A stretch of DNA of 64,000 bases from Planctomyces sp. SH-PL62 (GTDB taxonomy: Bacteria > Planctomycetota > Planctomycetia > Isosphaerales > Isosphaeraceae). How positions within the stretch are numbered: the stretch's first letter is position 1; every line of letters begins with the position of its first letter. Both the position numbers and the translations under genes were made by a program. Location of the stretch: positions 310,001-374,000 of the forward strand of contig NZ_CP011273.1 in assembly GCF_001610895.1 (NCBI RefSeq), written 5' to 3'. This document shows, piece by piece, positions 36,236 through 47,800 of this stretch. The notes below the pieces were generated by a model, which made no database searches, was not told the origin of the DNA, and worked only from the letters and a program-made list of their open reading frames with translations.

Positions 36236-39200
36236 TCATTCGACCTCTCGGTCAGCCCCCGCGAACGCCGGCGCGACCGCCGAACCGGCGCCCTGGCACA
36301 ACGTCGCCGCCACGACCGACGGCCCGTGCATCGAGGTGTGGACGACCACCGGCGCGGCCGCGAGCCGGGGGTGGCTCTCGGCCAGCCGACCGGCGAGCCG
36401 GACGTGGACCGTCTCCTCCTCCGGCGTCACGGCGGCGATTGAAAGTGACGCCGGCGCCTCCGAAGTCCGCCCCCCCAGCGCCTTCACGACCGCCTTCTTG
36501 GCGCATCGGCAGCGAAACCACCATTCTTCGAGGCGGTCGACCGGCCGATCCCGTAACAGGGCCAGCTCCGCCCCCGACAGGACCGGCTCCGGGTGATCCT
36601 CCCGACGGGACGCCGACTCGGCGTGGATGCCCAGATAGGCCCCGCCCCCGCACTCGCTCTCGCGCTCAAGTTCGCCGCGAGCGGGCATGAGTCCGGCCAG
36701 GGCGACCGCCAGGTGCACGTCGAGCGAGATCGAGACGACGATCTCGCCGTCCAGCTCGTTTTCCCAGGCGCCGCCGACCGTCAGGCGGCCTTCGGCGTCG
36801 CGGCGGATCTCGATGTCGGCGAGCGGGGGCTCCAGGCCCAGGTGGGCGCGGAGCAGGTCCCGCGCGGCCTCCTTCGCCGCCGTCCGCCCGACCAGCCACT
36901 CCACCTGTCGCGACTCCGGGGCGGCCAGGCGGCGGAACTCCTCGCGCTCGGCGCGGCCGAGGACCAGTTGCGCCCACACGCGACGCCAGAGGCCGAGATC
37001 GGACGGGAGCCCGGAACCGAGCCGGCGGCAGGCGAAGGAACGAGGGCTGGGGAATGACTCGACCAGGTCGGGCCAGGGCTCGGAGAAGTCTCCCCCGGAC
37101 GGCAGGATCAGCGGGTGGAAGGTCGCCGGCAGGTCGGACCGCCAGTCCTCCCAGCCCTGAAGCCGGAGGAGCGGGCGGCCGTCTTCGGCGACGATCTCGA
37201 TGTCGGAGCGGAGCCGCCGGTCTCCTTCGGGCCGGATCATCGCCTCGCAGGTGGCCGTCGCGCCGGGCGGGAGGTTGGGGCCGAACAGGTCCAGGGCCTC
37301 CAGGCCGGAGGGGAAGATCACCTTGCCGGTGGCCAATCGCTCCGCCGTCCAGAAGCCGATCACCTGGCCGGCGGCGTCGAGCAGGACCGGGTCCAGCACG
37401 AAGTCGGGGGCCGGGCGGCCTTCGATCAGGCGGTCGAAGGGGAGCACGCGGAGCCTCGCCAGCGAGCCGTCGTCGGCCACGCGCTCGATGGAGGCGACCC
37501 CCCGCCACGACGGCCCGTGGAACATGACGTCCGAGTACAGCCGCTCCGGCTCGATCCGCGAGGGTCGGCCGTCGCGCAGCTTCGAGGACGCCCCGGCGGG
37601 CCTCGGCGGGTAGGCGTCCGCGAGGAGCACGGTCGCCTCGATCGCCGGGCTGGCCGGCGGCGAGTCCCCTCGGCGATCTTCCGTGAGGTTTCGGATCTGG
37701 ACGACGATCCGGTCCGGGGACCCCGCCTGACGACGGGCCGTCGCCTGCAACTCCTGCGGGCCCTCATCGAAGGCGATCCAGCGGAAGGCCCGGAGGTTGC
37801 GGAAGCCGACGACCGTCCGGCCCGGCGCCAGGAAGGACGCGGCCTCGGCCAGAATCTCCATGCTCATCGTCAGAGGCATCACGGGGAGCGCCAGCAAATC
37901 TGGGTCGGCGCGGGATACGTCGCGGCCGAGGGTGTGGTCGCGGAGGTAGACGTCGATGGCCGGGTCGAAGACGCGCCGGGCGATCACCTCGTCCCCGGCC
38001 TTCACCGAGACGATCTCGCCGAGCAGCGGGAACGGGGTCTTCCTCGCGGAGCGGTCGGGGATCGGATTCGTCGGCGCGACCTCGGGAGCGACGGACCCGC
38101 CGTCGCCCGCCGCCAGGTACTCGTCCATCGTCCGCAGAAAGTCCCCGATCAGGGCGGAAGCGCCCGAGGGGCTGGTGAAGATCTCGGGCGGGGCGGCGGT
38201 CTCCTTCGGAGGCTCGGAGACATGGCCGTTCGCGGACGTCGGCGGGGACGACTCCGGGACGGAAACGCTGGGAACGGGCTCGACCGGCTCGGGCCGCTCG
38301 GCGACGAGGTTCTCGGACTCGGCGCGGAGTCGGCTCGCGAACTCGGCGGAGATCCGCATCGGCGGGAAGCCGGTGACGAGCTTCATCGCGGCCCGCGACG
38401 AGGGCCGGGGCGAGACGGCCGACGGGGCCAGGTCGACCCGTCCGACGTGTCGCCGGCGGTAGAGGAAGTCCAGGTCCAGGTTCACGCCGTGGGCGGTGAG
38501 GATCGCCGCCAGATGGTTGAGCTGCAAGATCCCCGAGCGCCGCTGGACGTTGGCCGGCACGGCGCAGAACCGCCGCCCTCGGAGCACGTCGTCGACGAAC
38601 GAGCTGAGGTTGCCGCGCGGGCCGACCTCGACGAAGAGTCGCACCCCGTCGTCGTACAGGGTTTCAATCGTCTTGCGGAACTCGACGGGGAGCAGCCAGT
38701 GATCGACCATCAGCTTGCGGACCTCGTCCGGGTCCGGCGGGTAGGGCGCGGCCGTCGTGCACGAGTAGATCGGGATCCGCGCCGGGAGGATCGTCGCCTC
38801 GTCGAATATCTGACGCAGGTGGTCGACGTAGGGGGCGAACAGGGGCGTGTGGTAGGCGCGGTCGAAATTGAGCCGCTCGGAGATCAGCCCCTCTCGGCGG
38901 ACGATCGCCTGGGCCCGGTCGGCGACCTCGTCCCCTCCGACGAGGACGGCCTGGTGGGGGCAGTTGTCCATCGCCACGTAGATCTCGCCGCCGACCTCGC
39001 GAGCGATCGCCTCGACCCGATCGCGGTCGGCCCCGACCGCCAGCAGCACGGCGCGGGGGACGCCGGCCCGCGACGCCTCCTCGTAATTCCGGTAGAGCTT
39101 GAGGCTCAGTTCGGAGAACTCCTCCTTGTCCGGATCGAGGAGCCCCGCTGCGCGGAGCGCGGAGAACTCGCCGGTGCTGTGCCCGACGATGACGTCGGGC

Positions 39201-41413
39201 CGGAGGCCCAGCCCCGTCATGAGCGACAGCGCGGCCTGATTCGCCGTCAGGACGGCCTCGACGGCGCCGGCGATCTCCCAGAGCCGGTCCTCCACCCGGT
39301 GTCCGCCGCTCCGCGAAGCGGCGGGCCTCGGGAAGATGTGGTCGCTGGGGACGTAGCCTCGCGGGTGGTCGAAATAGACGCGGTCGATCTGGTCGAAGCA
39401 CTCCCGGACCTCCGGAAAATGGAGGCAGAGGTCGGCCAGCATGTTCGGATATTGCGAGCCCTCCCCGGGGAAGAGGAACGCGAGCTTCCCCTCGCGCCCC
39501 AGCGGCTCGGGGGCGTAATAGATCCCCGAGACTTCGCGGATCTGGCGGCGGCCTTCGGTCGATTCCAGCTTCCCGGCCGCCCGATCGAGCTTCTCCCGCA
39601 GGTCGGCCGTCGAGGTCGCCACCAGGGCCAGGCGGCACGAGGAGCCGTCGCCCGAAGTCGCGAGTTGATGATTGAGCGTGGACGCGATCTCGGCAAGGCG
39701 CATCGTCTCGGCGTCGGCGTACCCGGCCGGGTCGAGCCGGCTCGACAGCCGGCGGACCTTTTCGAGCAGCTCCGCCGGGGACTCGGCTCCCAGGATGCAG
39801 ACCTCGGAGTCCCAGTCCGGCAGGTGGTCGGAGAGGTCGCCGGCGTTCGGCTCGGACGACGCGGCCCCCGGCGTGTCGTCGGACCCTGCGCGTCGCCTCG
39901 GCCGGGCCGGGTCCGGGATGTGTTCCTCGAGGACGGCGTGGGCGTTGATGCCGCCGAAGCCGAAGGCGTTGACGCCCGCCCGTCGCGGCTCGGGCCCCCC
40001 CTGGATCCAGGGCCGGGTCTCGGAGCAGAGGTAGAACGGAGTCCGCTCCAGCTCCAGCTTGGGATTCGGCCGCTCGCAGTGGAGGGTCGGCGGCAAGACC
40101 TTGTGGTAGAGGGCGAGGGCCGTCTTGATGACGCCCGCCACCCCGGCCGCGGGGATGGTGTGGCTGATCATGGACTTGACCGTGCCCAGCGCGCAGCGAG
40201 GCGGGCTCCCCCCACGTTCCCCGAAGACCCGGGCCAGCGCCTGGAGTTCGACCACGTCGCCGACGGGCGTCCCGGTGCCGTGGGCTTCGATGAGGCCGAC
40301 CGTCCGGGGGGAGACGCCGGCCGCTTCATACGCGCGGCGGAGCGCCAGCTCCTCGCCCTCGACGCGGGGGGCCATCACGCCCTGGCCTCGGCCGTCGCTC
40401 GCGACCCCCACGCCCCGGATCACCGCGTAGATGCGGTCCCGGTCCCGCTCCGCGTCCCGCAGCCGCTTCAGCACGACCATCCCGATCCCCTCGCCCAGCA
40501 GCGTGCCGTCGGCGTCCTGGTCGAACGGGCGGATCTCCTGGCGTCGCGAGAGCGCGCCGAGCTGGCAGAAGATGCTGAGCGTCGGCATCGGGATCCAGAC
40601 CTGGGAACCCCCCGCGACGGCCGCGTCGCACTCCCCGCTGGTCAGGCATCGGGCCGCGTGCTGGATCGCCAGCAGGGACGAGGCGCAGGCGGCGTCGACG
40701 GTGTAGCTGGGGCCCATCAGGTCGAGCCGGTTGGCGATCCGGCCGACGATGACGTTCGGGATCAGGCCCGGCATCGTCTCGGGTCGGAACGGCGGCAGCG
40801 CCCGCTTCAATTCGCGACGGATCGCCTCGATCTCGTCGTCGGTGTACTCCGGCCGGAGCGTCCTGAGGATCTCCAGGGTCTGGTTCACGACCAGGCCGTG
40901 CTGGACGGCGATGGCGTTGCCCCCGTTCAGGTACGTCCCCTTGCCGAGGATCACCGCCGTCTTCCGCCGGACGGATTCCGGCATCTGGAGGCAGCCGGCG
41001 TCGGCCAGGGCGTCGCGGGCCAGTTGGAGCGAGAGCCATTGATCGGGCTCGCCGCCGACGGCGACCGGCGGGATGCCGTGCGCCAGGGGGTCGAAGGTCG
41101 CCGACGATCCGAGATAGCCTCCGCGCTTGCAGTACACCCGATCGCCTTCGAGCGAGTCGGGGTCGAAGTACCTCGCCGTCGCCTCGGCCTCCGGCGGCGG
41201 GTCGGTCACCGCGTCGACCTTCCCCAGGATGTTCCGCCAGTAGGCGTCGAGCCCCGGCGCGCCGGGAAAGAGGCACGACATGCCGATGATGGCCACGGCG
41301 TTCGACGCCCCTCGACCGTCGCCGGGCGCGGCGGCCGACGGCCTCGACCGGCGTCGGAATTCGGCTCGACCCGTCGTCGGGTCCGGCTCTCTCGAACTCA
41401 GGTCGAACATCAT
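36236..41413 (-). CDS. Type I polyketide/lipid synthase, KS-AT-DH-PPTase-like
   Basis: A 1,725-residue synthase. KS (about residues 38-500): Cys243 in DAACASS, His378 in EAHGTG, His418 in SMISHT. AT (about 640-955): Ser746 in GHSTGE. DH hotdog pair (about 1130-1440): His1160 in RDHTLG and Asp1346 in LLDAAGQ. The C-terminal region (about 1500-1660) resembles an Sfp-type phosphopantetheinyl transferase (EWLVGRTAAKEAARD), but two expected metal ligands differ: GIHAE in place of GIDxE and CAKKA in place of CAKEA. No KR and no carrier domain are seen; the free ACP follows. ATG 41413 has GGGAGG upstream. The domain set resembles PUFA-synthase-like and enediyne-type iterative synthases. It begins about 50 bases after the restored end of the first synthase. 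Confidence 0.88.
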   Translation of the reverse strand: MMFDLSSREPDPTTGRAEFRRRSRPSAAAPGDGRGASNAVAIIGMSCLFPGAPGLDAYWRNILGKVDAVTDPPPEAEATARYFDPDSLEGDRVYCKRGGYLGSSATFDPLAHGIPPVAVGGEPDQWLSLQLARDALADAGCLQMPESVRRKTAVILGKGTYLNGGNAIAVQHGLVVNQTLEILRTLRPEYTDDEIEAIRRELKRALPPFRPETMPGLIPNVIVGRIANRLDLMGPSYTVDAACASSLLAIQHAARCLTSGECDAAVAGGSQVWIPMPTLSIFCQLGALSRRQEIRPFDQDADGTLLGEGIGMVVLKRLRDAERDRDRIYAVIRGVGVASDGRGQGVMAPRVEGEELALRRAYEAAGVSPRTVGLIEAHGTGTPVGDVVELQALARVFGERGGSPPRCALGTVKSMISHTIPAAGVAGVIKTALALYHKVLPPTLHCERPNPKLELERTPFYLCSETRPWIQGGPEPRRAGVNAFGFGGINAHAVLEEHIPDPARPRRRAGSDDTPGAASSEPNAGDLSDHLPDWDSEVCILGAESPAELLEKVRRLSSRLDPAGYADAETMRLAEIASTLNHQLATSGDGSSCRLALVATSTADLREKLDRAAGKLESTEGRRQIREVSGIYYAPEPLGREGKLAFLFPGEGSQYPNMLADLCLHFPEVRECFDQIDRVYFDHPRGYVPSDHIFPRPAASRSGGHRVEDRLWEIAGAVEAVLTANQAALSLMTGLGLRPDVIVGHSTGEFSALRAAGLLDPDKEEFSELSLKLYRNYEEASRAGVPRAVLLAVGADRDRVEAIAREVGGEIYVAMDNCPHQAVLVGGDEVADRAQAIVRREGLISERLNFDRAYHTPLFAPYVDHLRQIFDEATILPARIPIYSCTTAAPYPPDPDEVRKLMVDHWLLPVEFRKTIETLYDDGVRLFVEVGPRGNLSSFVDDVLRGRRFCAVPANVQRRSGILQLNHLAAILTAHGVNLDLDFLYRRRHVGRVDLAPSAVSPRPSSRAAMKLVTGFPPMRISAEFASRLRAESENLVAERPEPVEPVPSVSVPESSPPTSANGHVSEPPKETAAPPEIFTSPSGASALIGDFLRTMDEYLAAGDGGSVAPEVAPTNPIPDRSARKTPFPLLGEIVSVKAGDEVIARRVFDPAIDVYLRDHTLGRDVSRADPDLLALPVMPLTMSMEILAEAASFLAPGRTVVGFRNLRAFRWIAFDEGPQELQATARRQAGSPDRIVVQIRNLTEDRRGDSPPASPAIEATVLLADAYPPRPAGASSKLRDGRPSRIEPERLYSDVMFHGPSWRGVASIERVADDGSLARLRVLPFDRLIEGRPAPDFVLDPVLLDAAGQVIGFWTAERLATGKVIFPSGLEALDLFGPNLPPGATATCEAMIRPEGDRRLRSDIEIVAEDGRPLLRLQGWEDWRSDLPATFHPLILPSGGDFSEPWPDLVESFPSPRSFACRRLGSGLPSDLGLWRRVWAQLVLGRAEREEFRRLAAPESRQVEWLVGRTAAKEAARDLLRAHLGLEPPLADIEIRRDAEGRLTVGGAWENELDGEIVVSISLDVHLAVALAGLMPARGELERESECGGGAYLGIHAESASRREDHPEPVLSGAELALLRDRPVDRLEEWWFRCRCAKKAVVKALGGRTSEAPASLSIAAVTPEEETVHVRLAGRLAESHPRLAAAPVVVHTSMHGPSVVAATLCQGAGSAVAPAFAGADREVE

Positions 41414-41463
41414 GGCGTCCCTCCCAGGTCGTTCCGCGAAGCTGCGTGGACGTGTCGCCGACC

Positions 41464-41880
41464 TCAACGCGGACGGGCGCCCGCCAGTCGGTTCAGCGCC
41501 TTGCTCCCCGTCCCCTCCACTCCCGTCAGCACCCCCAGGAGCCGACCGTCGGGGCTCGAAAAATAGTGGTCGGCGTGGCAGGTCGGGGCCTGGCTCTCGG
41601 GCCTGATCCGCAACTCATAACAGACCTCCGCCGCGCCGCCGCCGGACGGCCCGGCCGCCGGGCCGCGACCCCGGGCCGTGGAGCCGGAATTCCGCGATCC
41701 GCGCGGGGAGCAGGGTCACGTCCCAATGGAGCCTCGCCCAGAGGACCTGCATCTGGAGGGCGCTGTCCACCAGGATCGGATCGATCAGCCATTCCCCGTC
41801 GGCGTCGCCTCGCAGGCAGGCGCGGGCCGAGGAGGGGCGGAGGATCGCCCGCGCCCCCGGGGCCGATCGCCTCGATGGAG
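41464..41880 (-). other. Frame-shifted C-terminus of the megasynthase
   Basis: Past about 41857 the megasynthase frame becomes Arg/Pro-rich. The frame one base on gives sensible dehydratase sequence (GEWLIDPILVDSALQMQ) until about 41665, and a third frame gives EVCYELRIRPESQAPTC to a TGA at 41464. Two single extra bases in G runs, or two 2-base losses, would explain it; removing two bases leaves 2,882 whole codons. The motif DSALQ, the second DH catalytic element, lies in the shifted part. The next gene starts 50 bases on, as expected for an operon. Confidence 0.8.
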
Positions 41881-44800
41881 GCGATCCCCTGGAAGAGCGG
41901 CCCGTGAAAGAGCCAGTCGCGATACGCCTCCTCGACCCCCATCGACTTCAATCCGCCGCCCTCAAGCAGGCGCGGGTCGGCGACGTGTCCGGCGGCCCCG
42001 ACCTCGGCCCGGCGGCCGAGGCGGACCGATGCCTGATAATGGACCCGACGGGGATCGCCCGCGCTCAGGATCGCGACCTCCAGATCGCGGGCCGTCGGGT
42101 GTTCATCCCTCCTCCCCTTCGCCTCGCCGGCGGGCCGGGTTCGAGTCCGGGCGACGACCCGGACGTCTTCCCTGTCCTCCCGGAGGACGACGCCCCGGTG
42201 GAGCCGGATGTCGCCGATCGCCAGCAGGTCCAGGCTCGGCCATCCCGCCGAGGCGACCTCGGCCATGAGCTCCATGGCCATGGCGAAGGGGAAGACGGGG
42301 CGGCCGTCCAGGCGGTGATCCTGCAAATAATGATCAACCTTGACGTCGATGGGACGTCTCAGCTCGACCAGGTCTTCGCCGTGCGACAGGACCCCGGCGG
42401 CCCTGAGCAGCGGGCGGCTCGTCGAAGCCGCCTCGACCGACGCGGTCGCGCGGGGAGGGCCGGACGACTCGAAGCCGCCGGCCCCGCCGATCAGGATTTC
42501 CACGTCTCCCTTGCGCCCGTGCCGGAGTTCGTCCAGGAGCAACTCGCAGCCCACCTCGGACGGGATGAGCACGACGCCACGCTCGGCGAACTGGCGCCGG
42601 ACCTCCGGAGAGACCATCCCGGACCCCAGCCAGGGGCCCCAGTTGATCGAGACGACCCGGCCCGGACATCGCCGGTCCAGGTCCTGCGCCAGCTTGTTGA
42701 GCATCTCGGAGGCCGCCGCGTAGTCGGCCTGGCCGCGGTTGCCGAACCGGCCGGAGACGGAGCTGAAGAAGACCAGGAACCGGAGCGAATCGAATCGAAT
42801 TCGCTCGGCGAGGATCCTCGCGGCCCCCGCCTTGGTCCCCACCACGCGTTCGAACGATTCGAGCGTCTTGTCCTTGACCAGCCGATCCTCGATGACGCCG
42901 GCCCCGTGGATGACGCCGTCGATCCGCCCGTGGGCTCGATAGACGTCGTCGAGGAGCGAACCGAACGCCTCCGCGTCGCGCACGTCGCAGGTCGCGTACT
43001 CGACCCGGGCCCCGGTCCGTCGGAGGCGTTCGAGGTTCTCTCGGACCTCGCGTTCCAGGAGGAGACGGCGACGCCGCTCCTCGACCGTCGCCAGGGCGAC
43101 CGGATTCCCCGACGCGCGAAGCTGTTCCAGGATCGCCCGCCCGAGCTCTCGCGGCTCCTTGATCCCGGCGGTCTCGACCGGCTCCGGCCCGGAAGGGGGC
43201 GGGGTGCGACCGACCACCACGAGCGTGCAGGGCGCGGCCGTCATCAACGCGAGAGCCGCCTCGGCGGTGATCCCCCGCGCGCCTCCCGTCACGAGCACGA
43301 CCGAGTCGCCATCGAGCGGGAGGTCGGCGGCCCCGGCGGGGAGGGGCGCCGGGGACAGCTCGAGGATCGTCCGGATGCCGTCGCGATAGCCGACCTCGAC
43401 AAGCTGGTCGTCGGCCGTCAACTCGTCCAGCAGCCAGTCGGCGACGACGTCCGGCCCCGCCGGCGGAAGGTCGACCGCCTTGATGCGGACGGCGGGGCAT
43501 TCGTGGCCGAGCGACTTGAGGAAGCCGGCGAGCCCGGCGGCCTCGGGAGAGTCGTGGGGGGCGGGCCGCTCGACGGCGAACGAGCCTCCCAGCCTCGTCG
43601 CCGCAAGGATCGCCGCGCCGCCGTGGGCCGCCGCGCGTTCCAGGTCCGGCCCCAGGGCCCGGCACAGCAGGTAGAGAGACGTCAGCGCGTCGCCCCGGCG
43701 CGACCCTGCGCCGTCGACCCGGAGCGCCCCCAGGTGGATCAGGGCGGCCACCGGCCCGCGACGGGCGTGAAGCTCGTCGACCAGTCGGGCCGCCTCCTCG
43801 GGACGCCGAAGCTCGGCCGTCACCGCGTCGGGGTCGTTCACCCTCGCGCCGGCCTCGGAAACGATCCGGACGACGTCGCGCCCCCGGTCGTTCAGGAGGC
43901 CCGCCAGGCGTCGCCCCACGCCGGTCTCGTCGTCCACGATGACGACGAGACCGCCGGGGGCCAGATCGGCCGTCGCACCGATGGAGGGGGCGAGGGCCGA
44001 TTTCAGCGCGAACCGGCCGACGCCGTGTCCGGTCCGCGCACCGTCAAAAGGGCGGTGATCCTCCTCCGCCGCGCGTCGTTCGCCGTCGCCGTTTCCGCCG
44101 CCGCCGTCGTCTCCGTCGAGGAACGCCGTCAGGTGATCGACGACCTGGCGCAGGGTCCGGCTCGCGGTCAGGCTCTCGATGTCCGGCGATCGGCCCTGGG
44201 GCAGCGTCAGCGAGTTGACGAGGGTGCCGGCGATCTCGACGCGCTTGATGGAATCGATCCCCAGATCGGCTTCGAGGTCGGCGTCGAGGCTCAGCATCTC
44301 CTCGGGATAGCCGGTCCGCTCGCCGACGATGGACAGGAGCCGCTCGGTGATCCGGCGACGATCGGAGGGGGCCTCGGCGGCCGGGACGGCCGCGATCGAC
44401 CGAGCCGTCGCGCCGTTCTCGCCGCCGTTGGGAGACGGCTCCCTCCAACCCTCTTCCGGCCCGGCCGGGGCCTTCGGGCTCGCGGGCTCGTACGGCCGTG
44501 CGGAGACGGCTCGGTCGGCCGGAGGCCACGACGGCGCGGGGGTCGTCGCGACTTCGTCGAGCAGGCTGCGGAAGACTGCTGGAGACGAGGCGGGCGCGGC
44601 CCCTTCGAGGAACGCGGAGGCCTCCCCGTTCGGCTCGTCATGGGAATGCGTCCGCCCGGCCTGGGCCTTCGCCGGGGGCCCCTGCGAGCCGAGGTACACG
44701 AGCAGGTCGTGCATCACGGTCTCCTGGGTCTGGAGGAAACGCATCATGACCTGCTGGAATTGACGCGCGACGTCCGCCGAGCCGTGTCCGTCCGGCGCGG

Positions 44801-47800
44801 GCGGGGCCTGCGGTGGAGAAGACGCCGGGAAATCCCGAGGAGCGACCGCCTCCGCGTGCGACGGCGGTGGGGCCTCCCCGTTGGAGCGCGGGCTCTGGAC
44901 GGTTGATCGAGTCATGGATCCTCCCTCGTCTGCTGGACCACGATGGATCGGGAGCCGGGCGCGACCGCCCGATCCGTCCCGGATGACGTCCTTACCGTTC
45001 AGCACGTCGTGCCGAGACGGCGACCGCACCTGGCGGGGCGTTCCCGAAGGCGGGGCCTCCGGCAAGACCTCGCGAGGATGATGACCATTCCCCCCCGGCC
45101 TGGCGGGGTGGAGGCTCGACCTCCGCACGACGAACGACTCGTCGATCGCGCTCGACCTCGGAGGCGGCGACGGCGGCGACGGCGTGCCGGCCTCGACCGG
45201 CTTGCGGCGCACGGGGCGAGCCGAACCGCCGTTGACGAGCCAGGCGGTCGGCGAGGGCTCGGCTCTCTCGGTCGGCTTCGAGACGTCCACCGGCCGGGTC
45301 GAGCGACCCTGGAAGAGGCCGTCGCCGCGGATCGGGACCCCTTCGGCCGCCAGCGCCGCCAAGCCGTGGAGCAAGGGGCCGAGGCCGTCCACTCCGGGGC
45401 GATCGAACGAGGCGACGACGTGGGGGCGGTCGCCGAGGATCTGCCCGACGAGTCCGCTCAGGACCTGACGCGGGCCGACCTCCACGAACAGCCGGGCGCC
45501 GGCGTCGTACATCGCCTCGATCTGGCGCACGAACTCCACCGGGCGGATCAGGTGATCGGCCAGCAGTTCGGCGACGGCGGCGGCGTCCTCGGGATAGGTC
45601 GCGGCCGTCGAGTTCGAGTAGACCGGGATCCGAGGCGCGGCGATCGCCAGCCGGCGAATCCTCTCGGAGAGCTTCCGCTGCGCCGGGGCGACCAGCGGCG
45701 AGTGGAAGCCGCAGCCGACCGGGAGCCGACGAGCCTGCAATCCGTGGGCCTGGCACCACTGCATCGCCTTCTCCACGGCGGCCCGCGTCCCGGCCACGAC
45801 CGTCTGGCGAGGGGCGTTGAGGTTGGCGAGCGTCAGGCCGGGATCGGCCAGCAGCAACGGCTGCAATTCCTCAGGGGAGGCGACGATCGCCGTCATCGCC
45901 CCGCTCTCCTCCGTGGTGCATTCCCGGATGAACCGGCCCCGAGCCGCCGCGATCTCCAGCAGCTCCCGCTCGCCGTAGCAGCCCGCGGCGCAGAGCGCGA
46001 CGAACTCGCCGAAGCTGTGCCCCGCCGCCATCTCGGGCTCGATCCCCAGATTCGAGAGCAGCCGGAGGATCGCCAGATCCGCGGCGGCGAGCGCCGGTTG
46101 CGCGATCTGCGTCTCCGTCAGCGCCATCTGGAGCTGCTTCTCCTCGTCCGCGCCGAAGGCCGGCGGGGGGAAGATCCAGCGGCTGAGCGGGCGCCCCAGC
46201 TCGGCGGCGAGGGTGCGGTCGGCCCGTTCGAAGCAGTCCCGAACCTCGTCGAACGCCACGGCCAGATCGCGCGTCATGTTCACGTACTGCGAACCCTGGC
46301 CGGGGAAGAGGAACGCGATCCGGCCGTCGCTCGCCAGGGGCCGATCCGCGAAGTGGATCCCGCGCGAGTCGTGGTGGCGCGCCGCGTCGGAGCGGAGGAG
46401 GCCCCGCGCCGCATCCAGCTTCTCGGCGAGGTCTTCGACCGATGACGCGACGATCGCGAGCGACGGCCCGCCGGGCTCCGCCGCTTCCGCCGCGCGGGCC
46501 TGCGTGCAGGCCAGACGGCCCAGGTCGGGACGTGCGCCGGACTTCAAGGATTCGGCGAGCCGGTCGACCGCTTCGAGGAGACTCTCCCGCGAGCGGCCCC
46601 TCCACACGAAGAGTTCGACCGGCCAGGGATCTCGCGACGCGCCGCGGTCGGCGACGAAGCTCGCGGTGTATTCTTCGAGCGCGACGTGGAAATTCGTGCC
46701 GCCGAAGCCGAACGCGCTCACGCCGGCCCGGCGCGGCTCGGCCCGTTCGGCGTGAATCCACGGACGCGGCTCGGTGTTGACATAGAACGGGCTCTCCGGG
46801 AAGTTCGCCTTGGGGTTGGGACGATCGACCCCCAGGGTCGGGGGGAGCACCCGATGGTTGAGGGCGAGCGCGGCCTTGATCAGCCCGGCCACCCCGGCGG
46901 TGGCCTTGGTATGGCCGATCATCGATTTGACCGAGCCGACCGCGCACCCCTGCCTCGTCGCCCCGGCCTCGCCGAAGAACATGCCGAGGGCCTTGAGTTC
47001 GGCCAGGTCGCCGGCCACCGTGCCGGTCCCGTGGGCCTCGATCAGCCCGACGGTCGCGGGCGAGTACCCGGCCTGGGCGTAGGCCCGGCGAAGGGCCCGG
47101 ACCTGGCCCTCGGGGCGAGGCGCCGTGAGGCCTCGGTCGCGCCCGTCGCTCGATCCGCCCACCCCCCGGATCACCGCGTAGACCCGGTCGCCGTCGCGCT
47201 CGGCGTCGTCCAGCCGCTTGAGGATGACGGCGGCGAACCCCTCGCTGATGGCGATCCCGTCCCCCTCGGCGTCGAACGTGCGGCACCGGCCGTTGGGCGA
47301 GAGGGCCTGCGTCTTGCTGAAGCAGAGGAAGGCGAACGGATTCTGGATCGCGTCGACCCCTCCCACGATCGCCACGTCGCTGGTCCCCGCCTCCAGGTCG
47401 CGCACCGCCAGGTTCACCGCGGCCAGCGACGACGCGCAGGCGGCGTCCACCGTGTAATTGACGCCGCCCAGATCGAATCGATTCGCGACCCGACCGGCCG
47501 CGACGTTCATCAGGATTCCGGGGAACGAATCCTCCGTCCATTCCGGCAAGAGGTCTCCCAGCCGCTCGGTGACGGCGGTGGCCTCTCCATTGAATAGGGA
47601 AGGCAGGCACGAGCGCACCATGTAGCCGGCGGTCAGGTCGGACCCTCCCCCCCCCGCCCCGAGGATCACCGACGTCCGCTCGCGCGGGAACGGTCGGTTG
47701 AGATAACCGGCGTCCTCAAGCGCCGACCGCACGACGGCCAGGGCCAGGAGCTGGAACGGCTCGATCGAGCGCAGCGAACTGGGCGGCATCCCGAAATCCG

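Noticed and set aside
37115-41566. A 1,483-residue plus-strand open frame opposite the second synthase
   Set aside because: It is the complement of genuine KS/AT/DH codons, full of Arg/Gly/Asp, with no recognisable domain.
41464-41880. Programmed ribosomal frameshifting in the megasynthase
   Set aside because: Two shifts would be needed and no slippery heptamer or clear downstream structure is evident; plain G-run indels explain it better.
41904-44906. A 1,000-residue plus-strand frame opposite the KR and ACP region
   Set aside because: Mirror frame of a conserved coding region, with no motif and no ribosome site.
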